From Empedobacter sp036647415 (GTDB taxonomy: Bacteria; Bacteroidota; Bacteroidia; Flavobacteriales; Weeksellaceae), in NCBI RefSeq assembly GCF_036647415.1, contig NZ_JAVXKG010000012.1, positions 1 through 64,000 on the forward strand: a stretch of DNA of 64,000 nt, read 5' to 3'. This document shows positions 27,714 through 36,926 of the stretch, one piece after another. Made by a program: the position numbers and the translations under genes. Below the pieces are notes generated by a model that saw only the letters and a list, made by a program, of their open reading frames with translations, was not told the origin of the DNA and ran no database searches. Numbering within the stretch: position 1 is the stretch's first letter; each line of letters begins with the position of its first letter.

Positions 27714-28919
27714 ATGAAAATTCTACACACTGCCGATTGGCATTTAGGTAAACGATTAGACAATTACTCTCGAATAGAGGAGCAAATAGAAGTGATGAAC
27801 GAAATTTGCGAAATTGCTGATGAACAAAATATCGATTTGGTATTAGTTGCTGGCGATTTATTTGATACGTTTAATCCGAGTGTAGAAGCTGTCGAATTAT
27901 TTTATAAAACGTTGAAAAGATTAGCCAATAATGGTCAACGTCCCGTTATCGCAATTGCGGGTAATCATGATTCTCCCGATCGTATTGACGCACCCGATCC
28001 TTTGGCGCGCGAATGTGGAATTATCTTAATTGGTCATCCAAATACAAAAGTGCAGGAATTTAAATTACCTGAATTTGAAATTTCTAATTCAGTAGAAGGG
28101 TTTATTGAATTAAAATTGAATCATATAAAATTTCCTGTCAGAATTATTCATACTTCTTATGCGAATGAAATTCGGCTGAAACACTATTTTGGAGAAGAAA
28201 AAGAGCAACAGTTGAATATTCTCTTAGCGGAACAATGGCAAAGTTTAGCCAATGATTTTTGTGATGAAAATGGTGTTAATCTTTTGATGACACATTTGTA
28301 CATGAACAAAAAAGGACAAGAATTATTGGAAGAGCCAGAAGGTGAAAAACCGATTAAAATAGGAAATGCAGATTTGGTTTTTTCGGACGGAATTCCTACT
28401 CAAATTCAATACACTGCTTTGGGACATCTACATGCGTATAATAACGTCGGAACAATAGAAAAACCAGTTGTTTATAGTTCATCACCTTTGTGTTATAGTT
28501 TTAGTGAAGCTGGTCAAACCAAATATGTTTCAATTATCGAAGCAAATCCAAATGAAAATGTCTCGTTTGAAAAGATTGCATTGAAAAAAGGAAAACCATT
28601 GGTTAGAAAAACTTTTGATTCAGTCGAAAATACTGTCGAATGGTTAAATGAAAATCAAAATACATTGGTAGAATTGACTTTAGAAAGCGAAACTTTTTTA
28701 AAAGCTGAAGACAGAAAATTGATTTATCAATCTCATCCTGGCATTATTCATTTGATTCCGAAAGTTAAAAATGAAAAAAACTCAGAAAATCAAGCAAAAG
28801 AGATTAATCTGAACCAAAATATGGAAGATCTTTTTCAAGATTATTTCAAGTCTAAAAATGGTAATCAAGAACCAAACGATGATTTAAAAAACTTGTTCAA
28901 CGAAATTCTAAATGCTTAA
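27714..28919 (+). CDS. sbcD: DNA repair nuclease subunit SbcD
   Basis: The 401-residue protein is an Mre11-type phosphoesterase with metal motifs LHTADWHLGK, VAGDLFDTF, AGNHDSPDR, LMTHLY and TALGHLHAY in order. With SbcC it opens hairpin DNA and trims double-strand breaks in an ATP- and manganese-dependent way. The SbcC gene lies 148 bp downstream, separated by a REP-like repeat, so they are still likely one operon. The start is fixed by the TADWHLGK motif at residue 5. Confidence 0.95.
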   Translation: MKILHTADWHLGKRLDNYSRIEEQIEVMNEICEIADEQNIDLVLVAGDLFDTFNPSVEAVELFYKTLKRLANNGQRPVIAIAGNHDSPDRIDAPDPLARECGIILIGHPNTKVQEFKLPEFEISNSVEGFIELKLNHIKFPVRIIHTSYANEIRLKHYFGEEKEQQLNILLAEQWQSLANDFCDENGVNLLMTHLYMNKKGQELLEEPEGEKPIKIGNADLVFSDGIPTQIQYTALGHLHAYNNVGTIEKPVVYSSSPLCYSFSEAGQTKYVSIIEANPNENVSFEKIALKKGKPLVRKTFDSVENTVEWLNENQNTLVELTLESETFLKAEDRKLIYQSHPGIIHLIPKVKNEKNSENQAKEINLNQNMEDLFQDYFKSKNGNQEPNDDLKNLFNEILNA

Positions 28920-28934
28920 AGTATTTTTTTAGTT

Positions 28935-29015
28935 AGATTCATCACTTCGTTCAGAATGACAAATGATTATAGTCGTTCAGTTAAAAAATGTCATTCCGAG
29001 TTTATCGAGGAATCT
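28935..29015. repeat. REP-like imperfect palindrome between sbcD and sbcC
   Basis: AGATTC...CAGAATGAC on the left is mirrored by GTCATTCCGAG...GGAATCT on the right, making an 81-bp imperfect palindrome. The arm GTCATTCCGAG-x-CGAGGAATCT is a form I recognise as a common interspersed intergenic repeat in flavobacterial genomes. A more degenerate relative lies at 39.80-39.85 kb. Confidence 0.6.
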
Positions 29016-29067
29016 AAAAAAAAGTTTATTTCACAATAAAAGGTATTAAATAGTATTAATAAAAAAT

Positions 29068-32000
29068 ATGATTCCAGTTAAATTAACAATAGAAGGTTTA
29101 TATTCTTACCAAGAACGCCAAATAATAGAGTTTAATAATCTGACAGAAGCTGGGTTATTTGGGATTTTTGGAAAAGTTGGTTCAGGAAAATCATCAATTT
29201 TAGAAGCTATTACATTTGTATTATATGGCGAAACAGAACGATTGAATAATCGTGATAAGCGAGCATATAATATGATGAATTTAAAATCAAACCGATCATA
29301 TATTGAGTTTGATTTTTATAATTATGAAAACAAATTATTTCGTGCAACGCGAGAGTTTAAACGGAATTCTAAAAATTTTGAAGATGTAAAATCTCCAACG
29401 GTCGTTTTATATGAATTCAAAAATGAAAGCTGGATTCCTTTAGAAAGTTCAGATGTTGAAGAAATTATTGGTTTAAGTTATAAAAATTTCAAGCGAACAA
29501 TTATTATTCCGCAAGGTCAATTCAAAGAATTTATTGAATTAGGAGCAACGGAACGTACCAAAATGATGAAAGAAATTTTTAGTCTACATCGTTTTGATTT
29601 ACAGGATAAAGTTGGTGGTTTAGTCAAACAAAATCTATCTAATTTAGATAAACTTCAAGGAAAATTAACAGGTTTTGAAGATGTTTCTACTGAGAAAATA
29701 GAAGAATTAGTAGAAGAATCAAAAATTGCGGAAGAAGAATCAAAAAAAATCAAGGAAGAATATACAATTTTAAGTGAGGTTTTTGAGAAATTGAAAAATT
29801 TAAAATTAGACTTTGATAACTTAAAAAATCGTAAAGTTGAACTTAATAATCTAAGTGAAGAAAAAATACTGATTGATGAAAAAGAAGAGAAAACAGCTGT
29901 TTATGAGCAAATTTTCAATTCATTTTTTCAATTATTAAAAAATAAAAATAAATATTCGACAGATTTAGAATTTAAAAATCATGATGTCGAAAATCTAAAA
30001 AAACAATTTCATTTAATAGATAATCAATTAAAAGAAATAAGAAAAGAATTAGAAATAATTCAACCTCAATTTGAACAATTAAATCAAAAACGACAAGAAG
30101 AAACTGATTTAGGTTTGATTGCTGAAATTATAAAATTTACAAAAGAAATTGAGGTATTAAAAGAGCGTACAGAAAAAGGTTTATTTCAGGTAGAAGAAGT
30201 AAGGAAAAATGTGATAAAAATCAATCAATCGATTGATGAAAAAGAACAAAAAATAAAGACTTTACAAGCAAATAAAGTTGATTCTCAAATTATATTTGAA
30301 GTTGGAAATTGGTTTAATCAACAAAAAAATTTAGAAAATTCTATATCTAATCAACAAAAAAAAGTAGAGCAAGTTAAGTCACAAATCAATCAATTAGAAA
30401 AAGATTTGATCGATTTTAATGTAAACAAAGATTCGTTTGAAAAGGAAAATTTAGCGCTTAAAAAACAATTTCTAAACCGTAAAAAAGAAGTTGAAGAAAA
30501 ACGTAATCAATTAGAAATTCAACAAAAATTAGCACAATATGCGCATGATTTACACGATGGAGATGCTTGTCCTTTGTGTGGATCGGCGGAGCATCCACAT
30601 ATTATTGAAGTAGAGGATGTGAGTAATAATTTGCTGCTTTTGAAAAATTTGTATACAGAAATTGAAAAAGAGGAGACAGATTGGCAAGAAAAAGTTAATA
30701 ATATTCAGCAAATTTTTTCTCATTTACAAATTTTTGGAGATCAGTTAAAACAAGAAAATAGTTTAATTGAGGATTTGAACAATCAGTTTACAAATCATTT
30801 AAAATTATTTACTTGGACTACTTTTGATTCTGCAAATTTTGCTCATTTTCAGGAAATACAACAAAATTCTATTCGATTAGAAAAAGAAATTGAACAAGAA
30901 AATGAAGCGTTAAAAAATGATCGAGTTGCAATAGAAAAAGAACGTCAAGATTTGGATAAATTTTCGAAAGCATTAGAGAGTTTTAAACTTGATGAAGGTG
31001 AAAAATTAGCTCGAATTAATCAAAATAAAACAAATTTGAAAGTTCTTTTATTTGATGATTTTAAAGTGTTTTCGGAGGAAGATATTTTATTAAAAGCAAA
31101 AGAATTAAATCAATCTAATCAGAAAATTGAACAAATTTTTCATGCTTTGAGTCAAAATTTAAATGATCTGAATCCAAAATTAGCATCTCAAAAAACGTCG
31201 ATTACGTTAATTGAAGAGCAAATTAAAGAGATTTTGAATGAGTTAGATCAAATAAATACACAAATCAATACAGCATTAGTAGAGCATCGTTTAGATAAAA
31301 TAGAAGAGGTAGAATCTATTTTAAAACAACAAATCAATATTTCTGAAGAACAAAAAATAATTCATGATTTTAAAGTTAGGTACGAAACAGCGAAACAAAT
31401 AATAAATGATTTAGAGCATAAATTGGATGGATTAAATTTTGATGATAATGCTTTTTTAGAAGCTGAAATTAATTTTAAAAATGCAGAAATTAGAAAGAAT
31501 GAATCATCCAAAAAAGTTGTTTTACTACATGCAGAAATTGATCGTTTAAGAAAAGAATTTGATGCTAAAAAAGAATTATTAGAGGAGCAGACTGCATTAC
31601 AAAAACGCGCGGATAATCTTAAAATAATGAAAAATTTGTTTGATAGCGCAGGTTTTGTACAATATGTTTCATCTATTTATTTACGACAATTGTGTGAAAA
31701 TGCAAATGTTCGTTTTCATCGTATGACGCGAAATCAGTTGAGTTTACAGATGAATGAAAATAATGATTTTGAGATTATCGATTATTTAAATGAAGGTAGA
31801 ACACGAAGTGTGAAAACGCTTTCTGGTGGGCAAGCATTTCAGGTTTCTCTGAGTTTGGCATTGGCATTAGCAGAAAGTGTGCAAGCGAATGTGAAGGCGG
31901 AAAAGAATTTCTTTTTTATAGATGAAGGTTTTGGTACACAAGATTCTGAAGCTGTAAATATTGTTTTTGAAACATTGATGAATTTGCAAAAAGAGAATCG

Positions 32001-32106
32001 TATTGTCGGAATTATTTCTCATGTTGATGAGTTGAAAGATAGAATTCCAGTGGCTTTATCCATTGTAAAAGATGAAGAAAAAGGAAGTTTAATAGAGTTT
32101 ATATAA
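29068..32106 (+). CDS. sbcC: DNA repair ATPase SbcC
   Basis: The 1012-residue SMC-like protein has Walker A GKVGSGKSS near residue 35, long coiled coils, and a zinc hook CPLC (Cys501, Cys504) at mid-protein. The C-terminus carries signature TLSGGQAFQVSLSLALAL, Walker B NFFFIDEGFGTQD and the H-loop IISHVDEL. It pairs with SbcD to form the Mre11-Rad50-like complex. Length and domain order are normal. It ends at a strong terminator facing the leftward rnz operon. Confidence 0.96.
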   Translation: MIPVKLTIEGLYSYQERQIIEFNNLTEAGLFGIFGKVGSGKSSILEAITFVLYGETERLNNRDKRAYNMMNLKSNRSYIEFDFYNYENKLFRATREFKRNSKNFEDVKSPTVVLYEFKNESWIPLESSDVEEIIGLSYKNFKRTIIIPQGQFKEFIELGATERTKMMKEIFSLHRFDLQDKVGGLVKQNLSNLDKLQGKLTGFEDVSTEKIEELVEESKIAEEESKKIKEEYTILSEVFEKLKNLKLDFDNLKNRKVELNNLSEEKILIDEKEEKTAVYEQIFNSFFQLLKNKNKYSTDLEFKNHDVENLKKQFHLIDNQLKEIRKELEIIQPQFEQLNQKRQEETDLGLIAEIIKFTKEIEVLKERTEKGLFQVEEVRKNVIKINQSIDEKEQKIKTLQANKVDSQIIFEVGNWFNQQKNLENSISNQQKKVEQVKSQINQLEKDLIDFNVNKDSFEKENLALKKQFLNRKKEVEEKRNQLEIQQKLAQYAHDLHDGDACPLCGSAEHPHIIEVEDVSNNLLLLKNLYTEIEKEETDWQEKVNNIQQIFSHLQIFGDQLKQENSLIEDLNNQFTNHLKLFTWTTFDSANFAHFQEIQQNSIRLEKEIEQENEALKNDRVAIEKERQDLDKFSKALESFKLDEGEKLARINQNKTNLKVLLFDDFKVFSEEDILLKAKELNQSNQKIEQIFHALSQNLNDLNPKLASQKTSITLIEEQIKEILNELDQINTQINTALVEHRLDKIEEVESILKQQINISEEQKIIHDFKVRYETAKQIINDLEHKLDGLNFDDNAFLEAEINFKNAEIRKNESSKKVVLLHAEIDRLRKEFDAKKELLEEQTALQKRADNLKIMKNLFDSAGFVQYVSSIYLRQLCENANVRFHRMTRNQLSLQMNENNDFEIIDYLNEGRTRSVKTLSGGQAFQVSLSLALALAESVQANVKAEKNFFFIDEGFGTQDSEAVNIVFETLMNLQKENRIVGIISHVDELKDRIPVALSIVKDEEKGSLIEFI

Positions 32107-32124
32107 CGATATAGAATTAATATC

Positions 32125-32162
32125 AAAAAAAATCCGTTCGATTATTCGAACGGATTTTTTTT
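32125..32162. terminator. Bidirectional terminator between sbcC and rnz
   Basis: AAAAAATCCGTTCG (32127-32140) pairs with CGAACGGATTTTTT (32147-32160) around a 6-nt loop. Confidence 0.92.
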
Positions 32163-32191
32163 GTTTTATGATATCCTATTTTTGGTTCAAT

Positions 32192-33115
32192 CTAATTTTC
32201 TTTAATTTTTATTGTACCTAAAATTTCAGGTAAAAAAGTATTCGGAAAAATCTCTCTCGCTTCATCTAGCAATACGCTATAATCATGATATCGATTAGAG
32301 AAATGTCCAATCACCAATTTCTTTACATTAGCTTCTTTTGCAATCATTGCAGCTTCTTTTGCTGTTGTATGACCTGTATATGTTGCCAAGTCTTTCAATT
32401 CATGTAAAAAAGTTGCTTCATGATACAATAAATCCACTTCTTTTATGATAGGAACAATATTCGGTTTGTATTTTGTATCCGAACAAAAAGCATAACTTAA
32501 TGATTTTTGAGCTTCGAAAGTTAAATAATCATTCGGAATTATTTTACCAGATTCTAAGACAAAATCTTTTCCATTTTTTAAATTTTGATAATCACAAATC
32601 TCAATTTCAGGAAATTCTTCTATCGTGTCAATATTCAGTTTTCGAGGTTTCTTTTTCTCTCGGAAAAGATAACCATTTGTATAAACTCTGTGATTTAGCG
32701 GAATAGAAAAAACTTCTACTTTATCATCTTCAAAAACCAAAACAGATTCTTTGGTGTGTAATTCATTGAAAATTATTTGATAAGAATTATTTGATTCCGT
32801 TAATCGCAATTGTGTCATAATAAATTCCTCGATTCCTTTCGGACCATGAATATGTAGCGGCGTGTCACGTCCTAATAACTGAAAAGTAGAAATTAATCCA
32901 ATCAATCCAAAAACATGATCGCCATGCAAATGCGAAATAAATATGTGATTTATTCGGTTAAATTTTGCCTTCGCTTTACGTAATTGCACTTGCGTTCCCT
33001 CTCCACAATCTATCAAAAAATAACGTTCTGCTATGTTGAGTAATTGCGCAGTTGGATGTGTAAAGGCTGTTGGTAATGCCGAATTAAATCCTAATATGGT
33101 AAGTTTTAAACTCAA
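32192..33115 (-). CDS. rnz: Ribonuclease Z (tRNA 3' processing)
   Basis: The 307-residue metallo-beta-lactamase-fold protein has SHLHGDHVFGLIGL (His62, His64, Asp66, His67), DCGEGTQVQLRKA and late histidines in GHFSNRYHD. Length and motifs match RNase Z, which cuts the 3' trailer of tRNA precursors lacking encoded CCA, as with the tRNA-Lys at the window start. It overlaps rdgB by four bases and is last in a leftward run rlmH-CPBP-rdgB-rnz. Confidence 0.95.
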   Translation of the reverse strand: MSLKLTILGFNSALPTAFTHPTAQLLNIAERYFLIDCGEGTQVQLRKAKAKFNRINHIFISHLHGDHVFGLIGLISTFQLLGRDTPLHIHGPKGIEEFIMTQLRLTESNNSYQIIFNELHTKESVLVFEDDKVEVFSIPLNHRVYTNGYLFREKKKPRKLNIDTIEEFPEIEICDYQNLKNGKDFVLESGKIIPNDYLTFEAQKSLSYAFCSDTKYKPNIVPIIKEVDLLYHEATFLHELKDLATYTGHTTAKEAAMIAKEANVKKLVIGHFSNRYHDYSVLLDEAREIFPNTFLPEILGTIKIKEN

Positions 33116-33693
33116 TTTTTGTTTAGGTTTATTAAAAAATTATTTAGTTTTTCTACTGCTTTTGCTCTGTGGCTTATTGCATTTTTTTCTTCTGCGGACA
33201 TTTGAGCAAATGATTTCGAAAAACCATCTGGAATAAAAATAGGATCGTATCCAAAACCATTTTCTCCTAAAATTTCAGTAGAAATAGTTCCATCAATTCT
33301 TCCTTCAAAAAAATATTCCTTTCCATTCAAAATTAAGCAGAAAATCGAAATAAAATAAGCTTTTCGGTTTGTTTTTCCATCTAATTCTTTCAGTGCTTTT
33401 GCAATATTATCTTCATCTTTTCCTGTCCCAGCATAACGTGCAGAATACACACCTGGAGCGCCATTTAAAGCATCAATTACTAAACCAGAATCGTCTGCAA
33501 AGATATTTTTTCCTGTTTTCTCGAAGATTGTTTTTGCTTTTAATAGAGCATTTTCTTCAAAAGTTTTACCAGTTTCTTCTATTTCATCAAAAAAACCAAT
33601 ATCAGTCAAAGATTTCATCGATAAATAAGAAGGTAAAATTTGTGCAACTTCTTTTACTTTATTGTTGTTGTGTGTGGCAAAAATTAATTCCAT
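33112..33693 (-). CDS. rdgB: RdgB/HAM1 non-canonical purine NTP pyrophosphatase
   Basis: The 193-residue protein begins MELIFATHNNNKVKEVAQIL and contains DDSGLVIDALNGAPGVYSAR and GENGFGYDPIFIPDG, the classic Ham1 motifs. It hydrolyses dITP, XTP and related damaged purine triphosphates to monophosphates, keeping them out of DNA and RNA. Start and stop overlap its neighbours (4 nt with rnz, 1 nt with the CPBP gene), indicating an operon. Confidence 0.95.
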   Translation of the reverse strand: MELIFATHNNNKVKEVAQILPSYLSMKSLTDIGFFDEIEETGKTFEENALLKAKTIFEKTGKNIFADDSGLVIDALNGAPGVYSARYAGTGKDEDNIAKALKELDGKTNRKAYFISIFCLILNGKEYFFEGRIDGTISTEILGENGFGYDPIFIPDGFSKSFAQMSAEEKNAISHRAKAVEKLNNFLINLNKN

Positions 33694-34538
33694 TATATTG
33701 TTTTTTGTTGCGTCTGTTTGTATAATAAAAATACGCTTCCAATTCCTAAAATTGTTAATCCTATTAAGATTAAATAATCAGATTGTACAAAGACATCGCC
33801 TTCCATATCGCCCTGAATAAGCATTAATGAATAAGCAAGTGTGTTGTTTAAGAAATGTAAAATCATCGGTATTAATAAAGATTTTGTACGATAATAAACA
33901 AACCCAAAAATTACACCCAAAATTCCGGCACCTATAAATTGCCAAGGATTCATGTGTGCGCAACCAAAAATAAAACCATTAAGTAATATTGCAACTGTCG
34001 GATTTACATTAAAATTCAACATTCCTTTTAGTATAATTCCTCTGAAAATAATTTCTTCAAATATTGGTGCTAAAAGACAAACCATTATAAAACCTGCGAT
34101 TTTATAATCTAACATCATTTCGAAAGATTCTTCGAAGATTTTATAAACAGCTTCTAAAGGACCAGTTGTCGGAATTAAACTTGTGAAAAATTCTGCTAAA
34201 GGCAAGAATAAAAACCAGCAGCAGACAGCTAAAATGAGCTGTGTAAAGGTAAATTTATGTTTGATAGATTGTAAAATAACCGTAAATTTTGTTTGTGTCA
34301 ACATGAGTAAAACCACAATTGCAGCAAGCGTTCCGCTCAAAAACCCCAATGGTAATGTAATATGGTTTAATGGTTTATAAAACATTCCTGGAAGTGAAAT
34401 TATACTGCCTACAAATTGCCAAACAATAACGGCTACTAAACTGTATAAAATGGCTTTTCCGATTCCGAAACTTATGATATTTGGTTGAGTTGATTTTTTT
34501 TCCTCAACATATTCTTGGTATGGAGATTTCTCATTCAT
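33693..34538 (-). CDS. CPBP intramembrane metalloprotease
   Basis: The 281-residue protein has about seven membrane segments and the CPBP (CAAX-type) motifs PIFEEIIFRGIILKGM and NGFIFGCAHMNPWQF, which carry the glutamate pair, arginine and histidines of the active site. Family members cleave proteins within the membrane or act as bacteriocin-immunity-like factors; the target is unknown. It overlaps rlmH by eight bases, so it is probably translated from the same message. Confidence 0.88.
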   Translation of the reverse strand: MNEKSPYQEYVEEKKSTQPNIISFGIGKAILYSLVAVIVWQFVGSIISLPGMFYKPLNHITLPLGFLSGTLAAIVVLLMLTQTKFTVILQSIKHKFTFTQLILAVCCWFLFLPLAEFFTSLIPTTGPLEAVYKIFEESFEMMLDYKIAGFIMVCLLAPIFEEIIFRGIILKGMLNFNVNPTVAILLNGFIFGCAHMNPWQFIGAGILGVIFGFVYYRTKSLLIPMILHFLNNTLAYSLMLIQGDMEGDVFVQSDYLILIGLTILGIGSVFLLYKQTQQKTI

Positions 34539-35004
34539 GGTGATAAGGTTTACCCTGCAAGATACTAAATCCGCGGTAAATTTGTTCTGTTAAAAATAAA
34601 CGAACCATTTGGTGCGTAAATGTCATGTTGGATAATGACATTTTTTTATTTCCACGATTATAAACTGTTTCATCAAAACCATAAGGTCCACCAATCACAA
34701 AAACTAAATTTTTGACAGATTGATTCATATAATTCTGAATATCGTCTGCAAATTGCTTAGAAGTTGGTTGTTTTCCTTTTTCGTCCAAAATAATTACAAA
34801 ATCAGTATTTACAATTTTTGCTAAAATTTGTTCACCTTCTTTCTGTTTTTGTTGAATTTCTGACAAATTTTTACGATTTTTAAGGTCAGGAATTTCAATT
34901 CTTTGATAATTTATATGTGAAGGTAATCGATTTTCATACTTTTGCAGAAGAATTTCGATGGCTTTTTCGTCGGTTTTACCAATACAAATTGTCGTAATAT
35001 TCAT
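34531..35004 (-). CDS. rlmH: 23S rRNA (pseudouridine1915-N3)-methyltransferase RlmH
   Basis: The 157-residue SPOUT protein matches RlmH in length. FVIGGPYGFDETVYNR forms the SAM-binding knot, and the C-terminus FLTEQIYRGFSILQGKPYHH is strongly conserved. It methylates pseudouridine 1915 in helix 69 of 23S rRNA. It heads the leftward run and is divergent from the BrkB-like gene, with 24 bp between start codons. Confidence 0.96.
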   Translation of the reverse strand: MNITTICIGKTDEKAIEILLQKYENRLPSHINYQRIEIPDLKNRKNLSEIQQKQKEGEQILAKIVNTDFVIILDEKGKQPTSKQFADDIQNYMNQSVKNLVFVIGGPYGFDETVYNRGNKKMSLSNMTFTHQMVRLFLTEQIYRGFSILQGKPYHHE

Positions 35005-35028
35005 TTAATAAAATTATAAGGCAAAAAT

Positions 35029-35997
35029 ATGCGCATTCTGCAAGATTTTAAAACATATACAGGAATAAATTATTTTAGATCTTGGTCGAAAGCAACAATG
35101 ATGAACAAAAAAACGGGCATCACGGTATATGATTTCTTGAAAGTTTTCTGGATTCGTGTAATGAAAGGAAATTTTCCACTTCGTTCTGCTGCAGTTTCTT
35201 GGATCTTGTTTTTTAGTATGTTTCCTTTTTTGCTTTTTTTGTTTAGTGTTTTGCCGCATTTGGCTTATTACGAAGAGATAAAAAACTTACTTTTCACACA
35301 ACTTTTACCACAACTTTTACCGAAACATGTGAGTAATGAAGTGATTTCTTATATAGATAGCACGACGGCTTTACAGGGAAAACGAAAGGTAAATTGGTTG
35401 CTTATTATGGTGACGATTTTTATGTCATCTAATGGAATTCAGGGAATTATAAATGGATTTAATGTTTCGTATCAAGATGTTTATGTGAAGAGAAAAAATT
35501 CAAAATCAAGAATGATTTCAATTATTTTAACTTTGTTTTTTACAGTTTTTATAGTGTTGCAAGTTTTTCTTTCGTATTCAACATCAGTTATTTGGAAATA
35601 TTTGAGTCATGTTAAATTTTTAACGCAAATAGGACAGTTTTCTTATTTAATCAATTATTTTACAGTATTTATTTTCTATTTTGTGTCGATGTGTATGTTG
35701 TATTATTTTGGTCCAAATCATAAAAAATCAAGAAGCACAGTTTTACCAGGAGCAATTTTGACATCGGTATTATTTTTATTAACCGTTATTGGATTTAATA
35801 CATATCTAAGTTATTTTTCTAATATCGATTTATTGTACGGATCGCTTGGATTAGTGATGATTATGATGATTTTTGTTTACATTAACGTGATATTGATGTT
35901 GGTTGGATATGAACTAAATATGTCTATTAATTATACTAAAAATTATGAATATGTAAGCCATATTGATAGCAATAGATACATCAATTTAGATAAATAA
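35029..35997 (+). CDS. YihY/BrkB-family membrane protein
   Basis: The 322-residue protein has six hydrophobic segments, with LRSAAVSWILFFSMFPFLLF near the N-terminus and GAILTSVLFLLTVIGFNTYL and SLGLVMIMMIFVYINVIL near the C-terminus. This is the pattern of the YihY/BrkB family of inner-membrane proteins, which have no established biochemical role despite old names. It is divergent from rlmH. Confidence 0.88.
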   Translation: MRILQDFKTYTGINYFRSWSKATMMNKKTGITVYDFLKVFWIRVMKGNFPLRSAAVSWILFFSMFPFLLFLFSVLPHLAYYEEIKNLLFTQLLPQLLPKHVSNEVISYIDSTTALQGKRKVNWLLIMVTIFMSSNGIQGIINGFNVSYQDVYVKRKNSKSRMISIILTLFFTVFIVLQVFLSYSTSVIWKYLSHVKFLTQIGQFSYLINYFTVFIFYFVSMCMLYYFGPNHKKSRSTVLPGAILTSVLFLLTVIGFNTYLSYFSNIDLLYGSLGLVMIMMIFVYINVILMLVGYELNMSINYTKNYEYVSHIDSNRYINLDK

Positions 35998-36016
35998 AAC
36001 TAGCGAAAAGGATAAA

Positions 36017-36883
36017 CTATTCATTCAGTTTATGTCCGCAAGTTTTGCAGTAAATAGAGCCGTCAAGATGATAATCATCGCCACAATTTCTACATTTTTC
36101 GGTGTTTTTCGGAATATCTAGTTTTGATGCTTTATTCATTTCCATCGTTACAATTCCTGTTGGTACAGCAATTATTCCATAACCAATTATCATCACCAAA
36201 GAAGCAAGAAATTGTCCCAAACCTGTAACGGGAGAAATATCTCCATAACCTACCGTTGTTAAAGTTACAATTGCCCAATAAATACTAATCGGAATACTTG
36301 TAAAACCAGATTCTGGATGATCGTGTTCTACCATAAACATGATAGAGCCAATAACAACTACAATTAAAATAACGTAGGATAAAAATACAATAATTTTGTC
36401 TTTACTTTCTTTAAGACCAATAACCAAGACATTTCGTCCGTGTGTAAATTGCGTTAAATTAAAAATTCTAAAAATTCGTAATAAACGTAAAATACGAATA
36501 CTCGATAAATATTTACTTGAAGGGAAAAATAATCCTAAATAGAACGGAAGAATTGACAATAAATCGATAATCCCGTAGAAACTAAAAATATAACGCCATC
36601 TGTTTTTTACACAATAAACTCTCAAAAGATATTCTATCGTAAATAAAGATGTTAAGGTCCATTCCAGTGTAACTAATGTAGAATGATAACGAGCGTTAAT
36701 AGCTGGTACAGACTCTAACATTACCAAACCAACACTTACCATTATCAGAAACAATAATGTAATGTCAAATAATTTTCCATAAGGTGTATTTGCCTCGAAA
36801 ATGACATCAAATATTTTTTGTTTTAATTTATTTTCTTCATCCTTACTCATTCTTCGGAATGTAGGAAATTGACTTTTAAACAT
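36017..36883 (-). CDS. Voltage-gated-type potassium channel with C-terminal zinc ribbon
   Basis: The 288-residue protein has six membrane segments. The fourth holds regularly spaced arginines (SSIRILRLLRIFRIFNL), and the pore carries the potassium filter TLTTVGYGDIS. The last 35 residues form a zinc-ribbon-like module CRNCGDDYHLDGSIYCKTCG. The layout is that of a bacterial Kv-like ion transporter of the inner membrane. The zinc ribbon may bind a ligand or partner; this is inference. It is divergent from the TIGR01777 gene. Confidence 0.9.
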   Translation of the reverse strand: MFKSQFPTFRRMSKDEENKLKQKIFDVIFEANTPYGKLFDITLLFLIMVSVGLVMLESVPAINARYHSTLVTLEWTLTSLFTIEYLLRVYCVKNRWRYIFSFYGIIDLLSILPFYLGLFFPSSKYLSSIRILRLLRIFRIFNLTQFTHGRNVLVIGLKESKDKIIVFLSYVILIVVVIGSIMFMVEHDHPESGFTSIPISIYWAIVTLTTVGYGDISPVTGLGQFLASLVMIIGYGIIAVPTGIVTMEMNKASKLDIPKNTEKCRNCGDDYHLDGSIYCKTCGHKLNE

Positions 36884-36926
36884 TGGTTTATATTTTGGAA
36901 TGAGCTAAATTAGAGAAAAAATAATT

